Assembly: GCA_004151065.3 (NCBI GenBank) | Contig: NWUY0300003136.1 | Location: 65,983-86,649, forward strand | Direction: 5' to 3' | Origin: Larix sibirica | Lineage: Eukaryota; Streptophyta; Pinopsida; Pinales; Pinaceae | DNA: 20,667 nucleotides | In this document: one piece after another, positions 1 through 9,808 of the stretch | How the letters are laid out: each line of letters starts with the position of its first letter | Numbering within the stretch: position 1 is the first letter of the stretch | Position numbers and translations under genes: made by a program | The notes under the pieces: generated by a model | The model's database searches: none | What the model saw: the letters and a program-made list of their open reading frames with translations, nothing else | What the model was told of the DNA's origin: nothing

Positions 1-2890
1 CAAACTCTTGATTCGAGCTAGTTTCCCCTCTATATTCACATGGAGTTTTTGGAGTGATTTTGTATCTGTTTTACATCAGACTTTTTCTGAGTTTTTGCTG
101 ATGTTTCGAGCTGTATATGATGTAATATTTATGACCAAAATATTATGTGCATATCGTTTGATTTTTGATTAAATATTATGCAACAAATCTCATGTCCCTT
201 GTTAACCATTTTCTCACAATTTCTATGTCTCACTATATGTTGTTTTATGGGAGTTATATCAGACCCTAAAACCTGATTTAATGCTAAATTTTGGTTTCCC
301 TTGAGGTCCTCTATCACATACAAGTCTCAATTAAGAAAATAGGGAAGGTTGTACAGTGTTTGGGAAGCCCAAAAGTTCCTAGACTAGTGGGGTTTTTAAC
401 CATCGAATTCACCTAGTATTTTTTCCCTTCCTCCCTCCTTGAGAAATGCAAGCCCTTAATGTTTCTCATGAATGTATAAGTGTCTCAGAACTGCATTAGG
501 ATGTCTTAAGACCTCCCAATCCCCTCCACACATAATTCAAAATTATTTGGGTGCTTTTGGAGCAATTTGGGTTCATTAGTCCAAGGTTCGAATTTGGAAA
601 ATTTTGAGAAGTTACATGGTAGGGATGTTACAAAAATAACCCAAAATAGCTGGAAGTCGTCGTCATACAGAAGAGAAATCCCACACACACATGCAAAGAA
701 TATAACACATACCCAACATTCTCCCACTTGTTGTTTTCTTTGCATAAAAATGGGCCATGTACTAATGGGGTCACGGGTTCAAGGCATTAATGCCCATAGA
801 TTCTCTACACCAAGNTAATACTAAAATTACTAGAAAATATTAAATATTAATACTAAAAAATTTCATATATATATATTTTTAATTTTATAGCCTCTCGAAT
901 TTAATGCCGAATTTTATCAGCAAAATTTTTATTGCCAAATTTTTTCCGAACTTCAAAGTCGTCGAACTCGAACACGAATTCGAACCAGGTGACTTAGAGT
1001 GTGGCCCTTCCTTCGAAGGAATCTACATCAAACCCCAAAGACTCGGATGGGATTGTCATGTGTTTTGCAGGTATTCCAGCCCCTAGTATTTTCAAACTAA
1101 GCCCAAGGAGAACTATCTATAAGACGCCATGAACCCAAGGATCTAAGGCACTTGTACTATTCCCTCTCATCAACCAAAAACACTTAAAAAACTTTCATTT
1201 TTCACTTTTTTATCCAAAAGTCTGAGTTTTTCCAAGGCTGCCATATATTTCATTTCTAAGCCATTAAGCCAAGGTAAATCTAACCCTATTTGCATCATTT
1301 TTAGGTTTAATTTCCTTTGATTTATTTATATTCTGTGTTAATTCTCTAACAGCAAGGAAAACAGAATTGAATCTACCCCTAGTAGCTAAACAAATTCACA
1401 TTTTGATTGGGGTTTGGTGCTGAAAAAATCATCTCTAAAATCTGGTTTATTTCAAAGAGTCTTTAACAGATCTTTAGTGATAATTTTGCTTACTTTTCAC
1501 CTAATATAATTCTGGAATAATTAATCTTGATTCATTTTTTGCAAATCTGGAATTTTCAGTAAGCTACTAGCACTCGCTGTTTTCAGATTTTTCATCTAAA
1601 TTATTGCAAAACATTTTATGGTGAATTCTGATTTATAAGTCATCTTGCTCTCTTCTCATTTCTACAGCAAAATCTTTATGAGTAGTTATCTCTTGGTTTA
1701 GCTGTTGGATCACAATCTCTTGATTTAATTAAGCATATTCACCTTAACCAAGCAACTTACTCATAATAAATTCTGGAAGTTACTTGTGCATGTTACATAC
1801 ACTTTCAATTTTCATTTTGCACATTCATGGGAGTTAAATCACTGATATGAGCAAGTAATTGTGGGCTAACAAATTAACATTGTATCTCTTCTCCTTTTAG
1901 CTTAAGTGATTGTCTATAATTTTCATATTAAGCACTTGTTATAATTCAAGCATCTTGAGTTTATTGGCTTCATCCACATTTGGAGAAGTGATTTTCATCA
2001 CTTCAATAAATCTGGAAACTAATTAGATCTAAACCTCCTTTGAATGACATCTTGCTTCAGAATTTTCTCAAGCAAGATCTCACCTTGGGACTAGAACTTT
2101 GTGCTTCAATAATTCATTCGTGCAAATGAGTTCTTGCAACTTACTTTGAAATACACCTAAACTTGCAGCAAATGAACCCACTGAGACAATTGTAACCATT
2201 TTAAATTTATTTTCTGCAATCTCTTTCAATTTCCATGATTGAGTTCAGTAAGAGATGAATGGTTTTCACTAGTTCTTCTTCAAATTGATGAATGGTAAAA
2301 TGACATGTTAAATCTCTTTAACCCCTTTATGTATTTCCACTTCATTTAAAGTGTTTGTTTACTTGGAATTTCAATAACTTACACACTCAAACATTTTATT
2401 TGGGGAATTAACTCCTTGCAATTCACTCACACATTCATTTAAGTTAGAATCAATCCCCCAAGATCTCTTTATTAGGAACCATCTAATTAACCCTAGGGAA
2501 ACCCCCCTTGACCTTGAGATCTAGTCAAAAGTGAGGCAAGTTAGCACTGAGGGACAATGGTGCTTTTCTTCCGAGGCTGCTTGATAGCACTAGTGAGATG
2601 GGACTTTCCCACTTAAGTGTTAAATCAAGCTGTAACAGAACCAATCATTGGAATGTCCAAGGCAGTTTACAATTAGCAATCAACATCCAATGACCATCAT
2701 AGTTTAGTCTTTGAGACCTTTACAACACGTGCCATGAGTTGTGCCATAGAAGTAGCAGCGGGAATAGCAATAGCAAGGTGCGGAGGTAGAGTTCACAAAA
2801 TAGCAGGGATTGCACAAAAAGCATAGTAAATACTAGTGGTCGTAGTGTGGTCCTGAAATGAAAAGAGCAATGTGAACCCTCTTAGAAACT
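1..2890. other. AT-rich non-coding stretch, unclassified
   Basis: No reading frame in this stretch resembles a known protein, and short open frames occur on both strands as expected by chance. An ambiguous base is at 815. The part from about 890 to 1260 is richer in GC and contains CTATCTATAAG (1113-1123), which could be a TATA box followed by a leader, as in an LTR or a promoter. From 1260 to 2640 the text is T-rich and leader-like, with no codon structure. I found no second copy of it in the window, so an LTR assignment cannot be supported. Confidence 0.5.
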
Positions 2891-2989
2891 GTGGGCACAT
2901 CAGATGGAGGGTTGCCTGAGAAGACATCCAAGGCTTGGGAGATTTATGAGCTAACAGGGAACCTGTGGGAACTTGTTCTTTGCTCTAGT

Positions 2990-4115
2990 GAATATAGTGC
3001 TCAAAGCAGGTCTCATGGCCACAAAGGAGTCTCACTCGGGTTGGTCCTGATTAGTAGGAGTCAGATGTGTGCCTTTGTCCTCGGCCATGCATAAGCAACA
3101 GAGACCAAATGGGTACTATAGGGACAAGACCAATTTGCCAATGGAACCAATGTTTGTGTGCACTTTGCACTTGGGTGCATGAACATTAATGGAAGGAATG
3201 TTTCAAGAGTTGTAGGTGGACTAAGTAGAAATAACTAAACAAATAACTAAGTGCAGTTCATTACTTAGTTTGATGCAGGGAATAACAGTGCTTAAAGACA
3301 AAGAAAATCATACACATTAAAACAATCATTCAAGTCATGGACACTATGATGGGGCAGGAATGCATTAGCAGCTTGTTAGTGAGTTAATAAAATATGGTAA
3401 TCTAGTACAGAGCTCTCACTTGTTTATCTTCAATCAAGGAAAATCATCTATTTGTATAAATCTAGTACCTAAACACCAAAAATTGCAATATGTGTGGATT
3501 AATTACATTAATCATGTGTGGAGCTCTTCAAGGTCACCTCAGAGGTGGTTGCAAACTTGCAATAAGAAAGGACAGTGGGCACACACTGGGAGATACACAA
3601 ATGTCAATCGAGAATATCCTGTTAGAAGGCACATGCAGGCCTAATCGGCAGTAACATAAATGCAGCATTATCCTGTCAGACGACGTTAACACAAAGGCAT
3701 CAACCTATCTGATGACAAGAACTCACAAATGTCATCACTTTGACATATGGCACGAATCATAAGGAAAGGCAGTGTCGCCAGCTGGCATGCGGTTTGGAGA
3801 TGCCACTCTACATCAACCAGTGTTGGTCTGAAGTGCACTAATTTGAAGTTGAACAGCACCAATATTAAACAGCGCTAAGTCAATCAGCACTCAGCTGAAA
3901 CAGTGCTCAACAAGAACCTACTCCTATTCTTTGTGATAATCAAAGGTTCATACAACCTGCGAAAAATCCATTTTTTCTTGCTAGAACCAAGCATATAGAA
4001 GTATATCATCAATTTCATCAGAGAGAAGCTTCAACATGAAGAAGTGGACCTCGTGTATTGCAATACAAATGACCAAGTGGCGAACATATTCACCCAACCA
4101 CTCAGCAAGGTATGA
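2990..4115 (+). pseudogene. Ty1/copia RNase H C-terminal remnant
   Basis: This is a decayed end of a copia polyprotein. Three islands match the copia RNase H in order. Around 3027-3092 there is a degenerate version of the DSDWAG / RKSTSGYAFVLG region, read as RSQMCAFVLGHA. Around 3772-3800 the frame gives ASWHAVW, matching the usual ACQAVWMRRL. From 3914 the frame gives EPTPILCDNQ, then NPFFLARTKHIEV. After a one-base frameshift near 4012 it continues as FIREKLQHEEVDLVYC and ends QVANIFTQPLSK, with a stop at 4113-4115. The last islands are unmistakable for the family. The spacing between the first and second islands is several hundred bases too long, so unrelated DNA probably lies inside (about 3100-3770). 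The element is non-functional. Confidence 0.8.
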
Positions 4116-4163
4116 GAAGTTCAACAATAAGCTGGAATCGAAAGCAAAATAATCATTTGGGGC

Positions 4164-4660
4164 TATTACAATATTGATGATTATTTCAGTGGTTGATTTT
4201 ATGCCATGCCATCAATCCATGTTAAAAATTATGCTATGCTAAAAGACTAAGGTCCACATTAAAATTTCACTTCATGCAAATAGTCCTAGTCAGTAAAATA
4301 TCAGTTAATGACATGTAAGCAACCCCCTTTACGTAACCAACCTTGCTGTTGAAGGATGATGTTCTGATGATATCAGCAGATTCTAAAAAGGTCCACTATA
4401 GAGGAATCTAAAATTACTCTTTTCTTGGTATAAATATATATCAAAGTTAACAAAAGAATTAATCCCTCAGTTATATCTTCATTTGCACTTTCTGTAGAAA
4501 TCAACCAGCTTGCATGCTGCTATTATAATGTACTTCAGATTTGCTTTTTTCAGAATCTGACTTTTTCAGTTTCAGGTATGATTTTTTAATGTTTTATGGT
4601 ATTTTTGGTCATCTTCTGCCCATTGTTTGTGATATTATTGTGTTTTTTCAGTAGTCGCTA
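4164..4660 (+). repeat. Possible 3' LTR of the copia remnant
   Basis: This stretch directly follows the copia pol end, after a short purine-rich ATTTGGGG, where a 3' LTR would be expected. It begins TATTACAATATTG, which could be a mutated TGTTACA start. A good TATA box (GGTATAAATATATA, about 4428-4441) is followed by a pyrimidine-rich leader, as in the U3/R part of an LTR. No matching 5' LTR was found in the window, so both ends are guesses, the right one especially. Confidence 0.35.
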
Positions 4661-5966
4661 AAATTGTTCCCAAATATGGATCAACGGATGGAAATCTGTG
4701 ACATGCATCAATGTGATGGGGAAAGCTTCCTACCTTTCCATGTTATCATATAGCTTAAGTTCCATGTAAAAGAAAATGGATTTGAGCTTTGTTTGGTTCA
4801 AATTTTCAAACCAACCTGCAACACTAAGATCTACAATCAAACTTATTTTGGTGGCAACCAATGTAATAACCAAAAAGGTACAAACAGGACCTTTATAGCA
4901 CCATGATTTCAAGGGCACTACTCATTCCTGTCTGAAGTTATTATCACTTGGTTCAATTTTTTAAATGCAATTGGTTCATACAATACAATAGAAAGAGAAC
5001 AGAAAAATACAATCAGTTCAACTTGATGATAAGCAACTATTCAAACCTGGTGAATATCAATTGATTTAAATGGTAGTATATTTGCAAATGAGTATATACT
5101 TGCACCACAGAAAAACTGTGGGAATCAAAGAAAACACGACAGAACAAACTGGAAATACATGAAAAGGACAAAAATCTAAATTGAAGATGAAAAGTACAAG
5201 TGACAATCTGCCAAAAAATCAGAGAAGACCACCAACCTACAGAACAAGAAACAATTGTATGTATAATGAAGAAATATACATTCAGGATCATGACAACCAA
5301 TATATCTAATTAATGTTATCAACTCACAAAGTAATGAATAGCAACAAATGACATTAAGACCATCAACATACTGAAGTAGGTCCAGTAGAATGCAAAACAA
5401 AGTCAACAAACATCTATGTTACACCAAGTTTCAATGACATTTAGATGATTTTCAAGGACAATGGAAAAGACACCGCAATTGTAAGAGATGACACACTATA
5501 AAACATCAAAAAACATATTTATTTAAAATCATTTATTCCAAACAAAGTTATGTCTTGTGGCATATAGAATTAATTCTCCATAACCAAGGGAGAAGAATTT
5601 CTATCATCAATCATCAGAGCATACAACAAGACTTGTTGAGTCTTCCAAGTACTTGGCAAGTTTAGTTACCTTGGCTCCAAAAGGAGCCAAATCTACTCGT
5701 TTGGGCCAAATTCAGTTACATCTGAACAAACTTGCCAAGGTTTAGCAAGTTTGGCCAAATTACTCGATAAGTTTGACCATTTTGACAAATTTTGACATAG
5801 TTTGATAGAAATTTTCCTTTTTGAGTTTTTTATTTGTCAAGTTTTATGCCAAGTTTTTCCAGAGTCCAAGTCATAATCTAACAATTAACTCTTCAGCTTT
5901 GCCAAGTCTTTAATGAGTCCATGCCATATCACTAAGGTCATTGATATAGGATGAACTAGTTACAGT
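4661..5966. other. Non-coding stretch with CTTGGCAAG-like motifs
   Basis: No recognisable gene is present. Open frames on the minus strand (4730-5409) are hydrophobic, overlap each other and have no family features; I treat them as chance. Between 5630 and 5900 the text repeats CTTGGCAAG / CTTGCCAAG and TTGGCC words and contains a perfect 8-bp stem-loop at 5671-5690. That looks like the end of some repeat family, but I cannot name it. Confidence 0.45.
5671..5690. repeat. Short perfect stem-loop
   Basis: TTGGCTCC (5671-5678) and GGAGCCAA (5683-5690) are exact reverse complements separated by four A residues. It lies in a cluster of CTTGGCAAG-type words. No terminator or gene context is visible. 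Confidence 0.6.
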
Positions 5967-5999
5967 CTAAGTAACCTAACACGAGGATACGAGACACGG
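5967..5999 (+). repeat. Left terminal inverted repeat
   Basis: It starts CTAAGTAACCTAACACGAGG and continues with ACACG-type words. It is the inverted partner of 12884-12916, differing at positions 7, 12, 22, 26 and 33. Just inside, GTATCGGACAC (about 6019-6029) resembles the GTGTCGGACAC found just inside the right end, so the subterminal motif is shared too. Confidence 0.65.
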
Positions 6000-6067
6000 A
6001 GTATATGTGGACAAGAGTATCGGACACGGGACATGGAAACCCTAGAAGCAGGACACAAGGGACACAT

Positions 6068-6089
6068 TATATATATATATATATATATA
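6068..6089. repeat. (TA)n microsatellite
   Basis: An uninterrupted run of alternating T and A of about 22 bases, just inside the left end of the inferred hAT element. Confidence 0.9.
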
Positions 6090-6446
6090 ATTACAAATAC
6101 ACAAATGAAATATAGATATAAAGATTCATTTTTCTTTGAGAATTTAGAAGATTTGTAAAATATTGATACTAGTTATTACATCAATGTCAAATTATGATCA
6201 AATACAACTAATTAGAATATTCAATACACATAAAATAGAAGTTTAGACATTAGAACCATCAAACTATATTTTTTTCATTGAGTCATTTGATGTCAACAAA
6301 ATCAAAATATATTATAGAGATATTGAATCACTAATACTATAGGTGGGAGTCTCAATGACATACAAAATATGATGGATACTAGAACTGTAGGTGGAGGAAT
6401 TTCATAGTTTTGTTAGTTTTCCTCCCCCATGTCACAATCATCAAGA

Positions 6447-7030
6447 TCACCACCACTCCTCCCCCATTTCCAATCCAAGATTTGCATCTGCTAGTGTGGA
6501 CGATGACATCTCAAGAGGATCACTATAATCAAAAGTGACTGAATCTTGCACTAGTTCATTAACATCCAATTTGGTTAAGGCCAATTAAATATTGTTGTCC
6601 AAATCCATATCATTAGGAAATACATCCCACATCTTTGTCTTTCCCTTCACCCACTTGCCCCTCATCCTATAAATAAGGCAAAGGTTGGAGTGCACATGCA
6701 CCATTGTCTTTGCCATGGATTGCTTAAGGATGTTTTTCTTCATAGTGTGCAAATTCCCATATTTTCTCCAATGTGTTGGTGTTTGACATGTAGGGACATT
6801 GTTAAGGAACATGTTGGACACACATGGAAAGACATCCCACATCTTTGTCTTTCCCTTCACCCACTCACCCTCTTTATAAATAAGGAAAAATTTGGAGTGC
6901 CCATGCACCATTGTCTTTGTTATGGATTGCTCAAGCCTGCTCTTCATCAGAGTGTGCAAATTTTCATATTTTCTCTATACGTTGGCATCCAACACATAGG
7001 GACACAGCTAGGGAATGTGTCAGACACCCA
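6447..7030 (-). pseudogene. hAT transposase C-terminus, with duplicated segment
   Basis: Read on the minus strand, this is the C-terminal end of a hAT transposase, including the remains of the dimerisation region. The frame shows PTHWRKYGNLHTMKKNIL, resembling the family's CERNWS...IHTKKRNRL block. Next comes MVHVHSNLCLIY, resembling LVFVHSNLRLL, then KGKTKMWDVFP, matching the KG-TKMWD block near the family's end. After one stop (TAA, near 6583) the same frame continues with an acidic tail containing LDVNELVQDSVTFDYSDP and ends at 6447-6449. The block occurs twice because of a 210-bp in-frame duplication; the upstream copy has a one-base deletion near 6980. The N-terminal and catalytic parts are missing here, so it is not functional. 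Confidence 0.75.
6616..7030. repeat. 210-bp direct tandem duplication in the hAT gene
   Basis: Unit 1 is 6616-6825 and unit 2 is 6826-about 7030. Both contain CATCCCACATCTTTGTCTTT, ATAAATAAGG, ATGCACCATTGTCTTTG and AGTGTGCAAATT at the same spacing. The period of 210 equals 70 codons, so the transposase frame runs through the junction. The units have diverged by many substitutions and small indels, so the duplication is old. Confidence 0.9.
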
Positions 7031-7048
7031 TTTGACAAATGTCCTAGT

Positions 7049-7882
7049 TGTTCGAACATGCACATTCATTTTGAAACATTTTTGGGTTTCTAGGGTCAAT
7101 AGTGCACTTACTAGGGTAAAAACCCTTTCTTTACCCTCAAAAGTGCACTTACTACGATAAAAACCCTATTTTACCCTCAAAAGCACACTTACAAGGGTAA
7201 AACCCTATTTTTTACCCTCAAAGGTGCCTCTCTTGTTGTTTTCCTCTTTTTTAGGGATTTCTTGCTATTTGTTGGAATTAAAAGCACTCTTACATGAGTA
7301 GCATACTTATTCTTGTATTTTGTGCATTTAGGTTAACAATTAAGGCTTAGTGAATTGAGTAATGGTTGTTTTAGTTCAGTTAACTACCTAAACGATTAAT
7401 TTAGGTTAATTATACGTCATTTTCACATGCATAATTGAGTTAATTACCTCATGAGATAGTTCTAGGGATATTTAATACTAACCACTCGTGCATGGAAAGT
7501 TTACTCTCTAAGGAGGGTGAATTTGTCTAATATTAGGCACAAAAGTACCTCACTGGAGTGTCCTAATCCTAGTTATACCCTATTAGAAATTGCGTGATCA
7601 TTATTGCTTCCTTAGGAAAGCACACTTTATCATTTAGGGGTAATTATTAAGGGTTTCACTAGCATTAATCTTGTGCATGTAACTAATCCTAAGCTAGGTT
7701 GCATATACAATGAAGCCTGCATCTCATTGATCAAGTATTCATTCATGTACTCTCTTGGAGAATTCATTGTTAATAAAGATTACATTGTTTGTATAATTTC
7801 TTGTATCATTTTATCTTTTATGTATTTCTAATTGTGTTGCTTTTTCATTTAGCTTCTAGATCCATTGCTCCAAAATCTCACA
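7049..7882 (+). repeat. 5' LTR of the copia element
   Basis: It starts TGTTCGAACATGCAC, matching TGTTGGTGTACATGCAC at 9114. Alignment with the partial 3' LTR runs from 7049 to about 7270 with scattered substitutions and small indels. The rest of this LTR has no partner. It ends ...CTCACA immediately before the primer-binding site, giving about 830 bp. The first part holds three tandem units of about 40 bp (7102-7223). Confidence 0.8.
7102..7223 (+). repeat. Three tandem 40-41-bp units in the LTR
   Basis: Units are 7102-7142, 7143-7182 and 7183-7223. Each has GCACTTAC or GCACACTTAC, then AGGGTAAAA or a variant, ACCCT, a T-rich run and TTACCCTCAAA. AGGGTAAAAACCCT and TTTTACCCT are inverted with respect to each other, so each unit can fold. 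The three units recur in the 3' LTR at 9169-9289, so the array predates the insertion. Confidence 0.85.
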
Positions 7883-7895
7883 TGGTATCATAGCC
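7883..7895 (+). other. Primer-binding site (copia type)
   Basis: TGGTATCATAGCC differs at one position from TGGTATCAGAGCC, the usual plant copia primer-binding site complementary to initiator tRNA-Met. It lies directly after the CA end of the LTR and before gag, which fixes the element's orientation and LTR end. Confidence 0.85.
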
Positions 7896-7964
7896 TTGGT
7901 GATTCTAAAGAAGTTTTTTTACAGGTTTGTAGATCGAAGACAAAGCTTAGAGCTTGCAGTCAGG

Positions 7965-8880
7965 ATGCATCAATATCCCCAATTAATTCTTACTCCGTTC
8001 AACTACCTTGAATGGAAGACTAAGATCATGATTGTATTACACAACAAAGGGATCTACAAGATAACAATGGGATTGGAGATTGAGACGAATTCTGTTCTGG
8101 AAAAGACAAGATGGTTTAAATGGATGGATGAAGCATTTGGAATGCTATTATTTCTCGATTTCTCCCGACCTCACTAATATAACATCGATCCTAATGAATC
8201 TTCCAATGACATCTGGAACATATTGGAAGGACTCTTTAGACAACAGGATGAGATCAAAGGACATCAACTGGAGAATGAGCTCAAAAATTTGAGCTTGAGA
8301 ACAATCCAACACTTCTCCATATAATTTGAATCATTCTCTTCCATCTTAATGGGAGAACAATCCAACACTTCTCCATAGAATTTGAATCATTCTCTTCCAT
8401 CTTAATGGGAGATGATGCATTGGTTCAAATTAACCATTCAACTGGGGGAGAACTTGCAACAGACCTAGTTCTTATTGATGAATATCTTGTTGATGTATTT
8501 TCTTTTTCCTCAAGTAATATTTCACAGTTGCATGTAGAATTTGTTGACATTGACAAATAGATTGTTGCAGATCCAACAGCCAGACCAATTTGGCCACAAC
8601 ATACTCTTCATGAAATAGGTATCTAGTTGGAGATCCAATATCAGATAGTGGACCCATTCACATTCTCAAACTGATCCTCATGCATTCACTTCTATAGAGC
8701 CCTTGATGCCCATCGACAGTTACATTTTAGCACAGGAGATGCACAATATTTTTCAGAAGCTGCAGAAAATCCACATTTAAATATTACCATGAAGGAGGAG
8801 CATCAATATTTGATGAAGAAACAACCTTGGTATCCATATCCCCTATCCATTGGTAGGAGACTTAGATGGAGCAACTAGAA
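7965..8880 (+). pseudogene. Copia gag fused to start of reverse transcriptase
   Basis: The first in-frame ATG (7965) opens a gag N-terminus: FNYLEWKTKIMIVLHNKG matches the NY-EWK block, then KWMDEAFGMLL. After a stop at 8175-8177 the same frame gives DPNESSNDIWNILEGLF and QLENELKNLSL, typical copia gag. A 56-bp duplication (8297-8408) shifts the frame. The new frame then reads through a degenerate linker with ADPTARPIWPQHTLHEIG, a family block that normally lies between integrase and RT. It continues into YFSEAAENPHLNITMKEEH and QYLMKKQPW, the start of the copia RT domain. Gag knuckle, protease, integrase and catalytic RT are absent. Several further stops show it is dead. Confidence 0.75.
8297..8408 (+). 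repeat. 56-bp tandem duplication in copia gag
   Basis: Units 8297-8352 and 8353-8408 both begin GAGAACAATCCAACACTTC and differ at one base (T in unit 1, G in unit 2, at 8322 and 8378). Because 56 is not a multiple of three it shifts the gag frame. The unit 1 variant creates a TAA stop while unit 2 keeps GAA. Near identity implies a recent event. Confidence 0.95.
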
Positions 8881-9104
8881 GTATTGATCAAAGTTGGAAG
8901 TAGATGGACATGAGAGTGATCATGGCTAGAGATGACTACCAAAGTCCACCAAACACTATCTTCTTTTTTGGGTTATTTTCCCCACTCAGTTTTCCCTCTT
9001 TTCCCACTTTTAGGGGATATTTTCTTTATGTACTGGGTACCTAACATGGATGCAAATTGCTAAGACCCATTTATTTGTGCATCTTACTCACCTAAGTTAG
9101 GCTT

Positions 9105-9113
9105 AAAGGGGGG
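9105..9113 (+). other. Polypurine tract of the copia element
   Basis: AAAGGGGGG lies directly before the TG that opens the 3' LTR, the normal place for plus-strand priming in LTR retrotransposons. Confidence 0.85.
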
Positions 9114-9334
9114 TGTTGGTGTACATGCACATTCATTTTGAAATATTTTTGGATTTCTAAGGTAAATAGTGCACTTACTAGGATACAAACCTTTCTCTAC
9201 CCTCAAAAGTGCATGTACTAGGGTAAAAACCATGTTTTACCCTTAAAAACACACTTACAAGGGTAAAAAACCCATTTTTACCCTCAAATGGCGGCTTTCT
9301 TGTTTTCCCTCTTTTTAGGGATTTCTTGCCATTT
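9114..9334 (+). repeat. Truncated 3' LTR of the copia element
   Basis: It aligns with 7049-7270 of the 5' LTR, including all three tandem units (9169-9208, 9209-9248, 9249-9289). Similarity stops after AGGGATTTCTTGCC / ATTTT, and the following bases lead straight into gypsy gag sequence. About 600 bp of LTR are therefore missing. Confidence 0.85.
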
Positions 9335-9372
9335 TCCCTTTCAAGAATCTTTTTTTAAAATAATGTCAAGAT

Positions 9373-9808
9373 ATGGAAGAGGACAAAATCTACACCAAGC
9401 TCACTCGTTTACAACAAACTGGGACAATGGACGAATATTTTAATAGTATCCTTGTGTTGGACACTTGCATTAATGACATATCTAAAGAGCGCCTTCTACA
9501 AATTTCCATTTGTGGGTCGAAACCAAGTATACAAAATGAGATTAATGTATTGGATGTCAGGGATGTTGAACAGGAATGTCAAAAATCTAAATTGATTGAA
9601 GAAGAAAAAAAGCATATCGACCACATGCTTATATCCCCCCTACCTAAGAACAAATGAAAAGAAGGATGATAATCCATGTTGTAAGTGTAATGCTCCTAAT
9701 TGGTGTCTAGGACACAAGTGTAAAATCAAAAAAATATTCTTATGTGAAAAAAATGATAATGACAACGATAATGATGAGGAGGCTAGTGATGCATCTTCTG
9801 ACTCATAA
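9373..9808 (+). pseudogene. Gypsy gag, C-terminal part with zinc knuckle
   Basis: The first frame (9373-9657) gives a partial capsid: KLTRLQQTGTMDEYFNSI, then ICGSKPSIQNEI, then LIEEEKK. These are the characteristic blocks of chromoviral gag ahead of the knuckle. A frameshift near a run of six C (about 9634) moves the reading to the frame with CCKCNAPNWCLGHKC (9677-9721). This is the CX2C...GHXC nucleocapsid knuckle used in this branch. An acidic, serine-rich linker follows and ends at a TAA (9806-9808) that interrupts the path into protease. The gag N-terminus was lost at the left junction. Confidence 0.8.

Larger units (their letters stand above)
7049..9334 (+). mobile_element. Internally deleted Ty1/copia retrotransposon
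   Basis: The parts in order are a 5' LTR (7049-7882), a tRNA-Met-type primer-binding site, a gag/pol remnant, a polypurine tract (9105-9113) and the first 221 bp of the 3' LTR. The internal region is only about 1.2 kb, against roughly 4 kb in full copia elements. Nucleocapsid knuckle, protease, integrase and most of reverse transcriptase are absent. It inserted next to the hAT transposase fragment and is joined on the right to a gypsy gag fragment with no intact LTR end. No target duplication can be checked because the right end is lost. Confidence 0.8.

Noticed and set aside
129-323. 64-residue minus-strand open frame near the left edge
   Set aside because: No motif, no context and a length expected by chance in AT-rich DNA.
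588-790. tRNA B-box-like words (GGTTCGAAT, GGGTTCAAGG) suggesting a SINE
   Set aside because: No convincing A box at the right distance, no clear 3' tail and no target duplication, so a SINE call is unsupported.
5037-5409. Two overlapping hydrophobic minus-strand frames
   Set aside because: T-rich DNA gives hydrophobic translations by default. There is no conserved motif and the frames overlap out of phase.
6690-7160. 156-residue plus-strand open frame
   Set aside because: It is antisense to the hAT transposase blocks, which are recognisable on the minus strand, and it crosses the copia LTR boundary at 7049.
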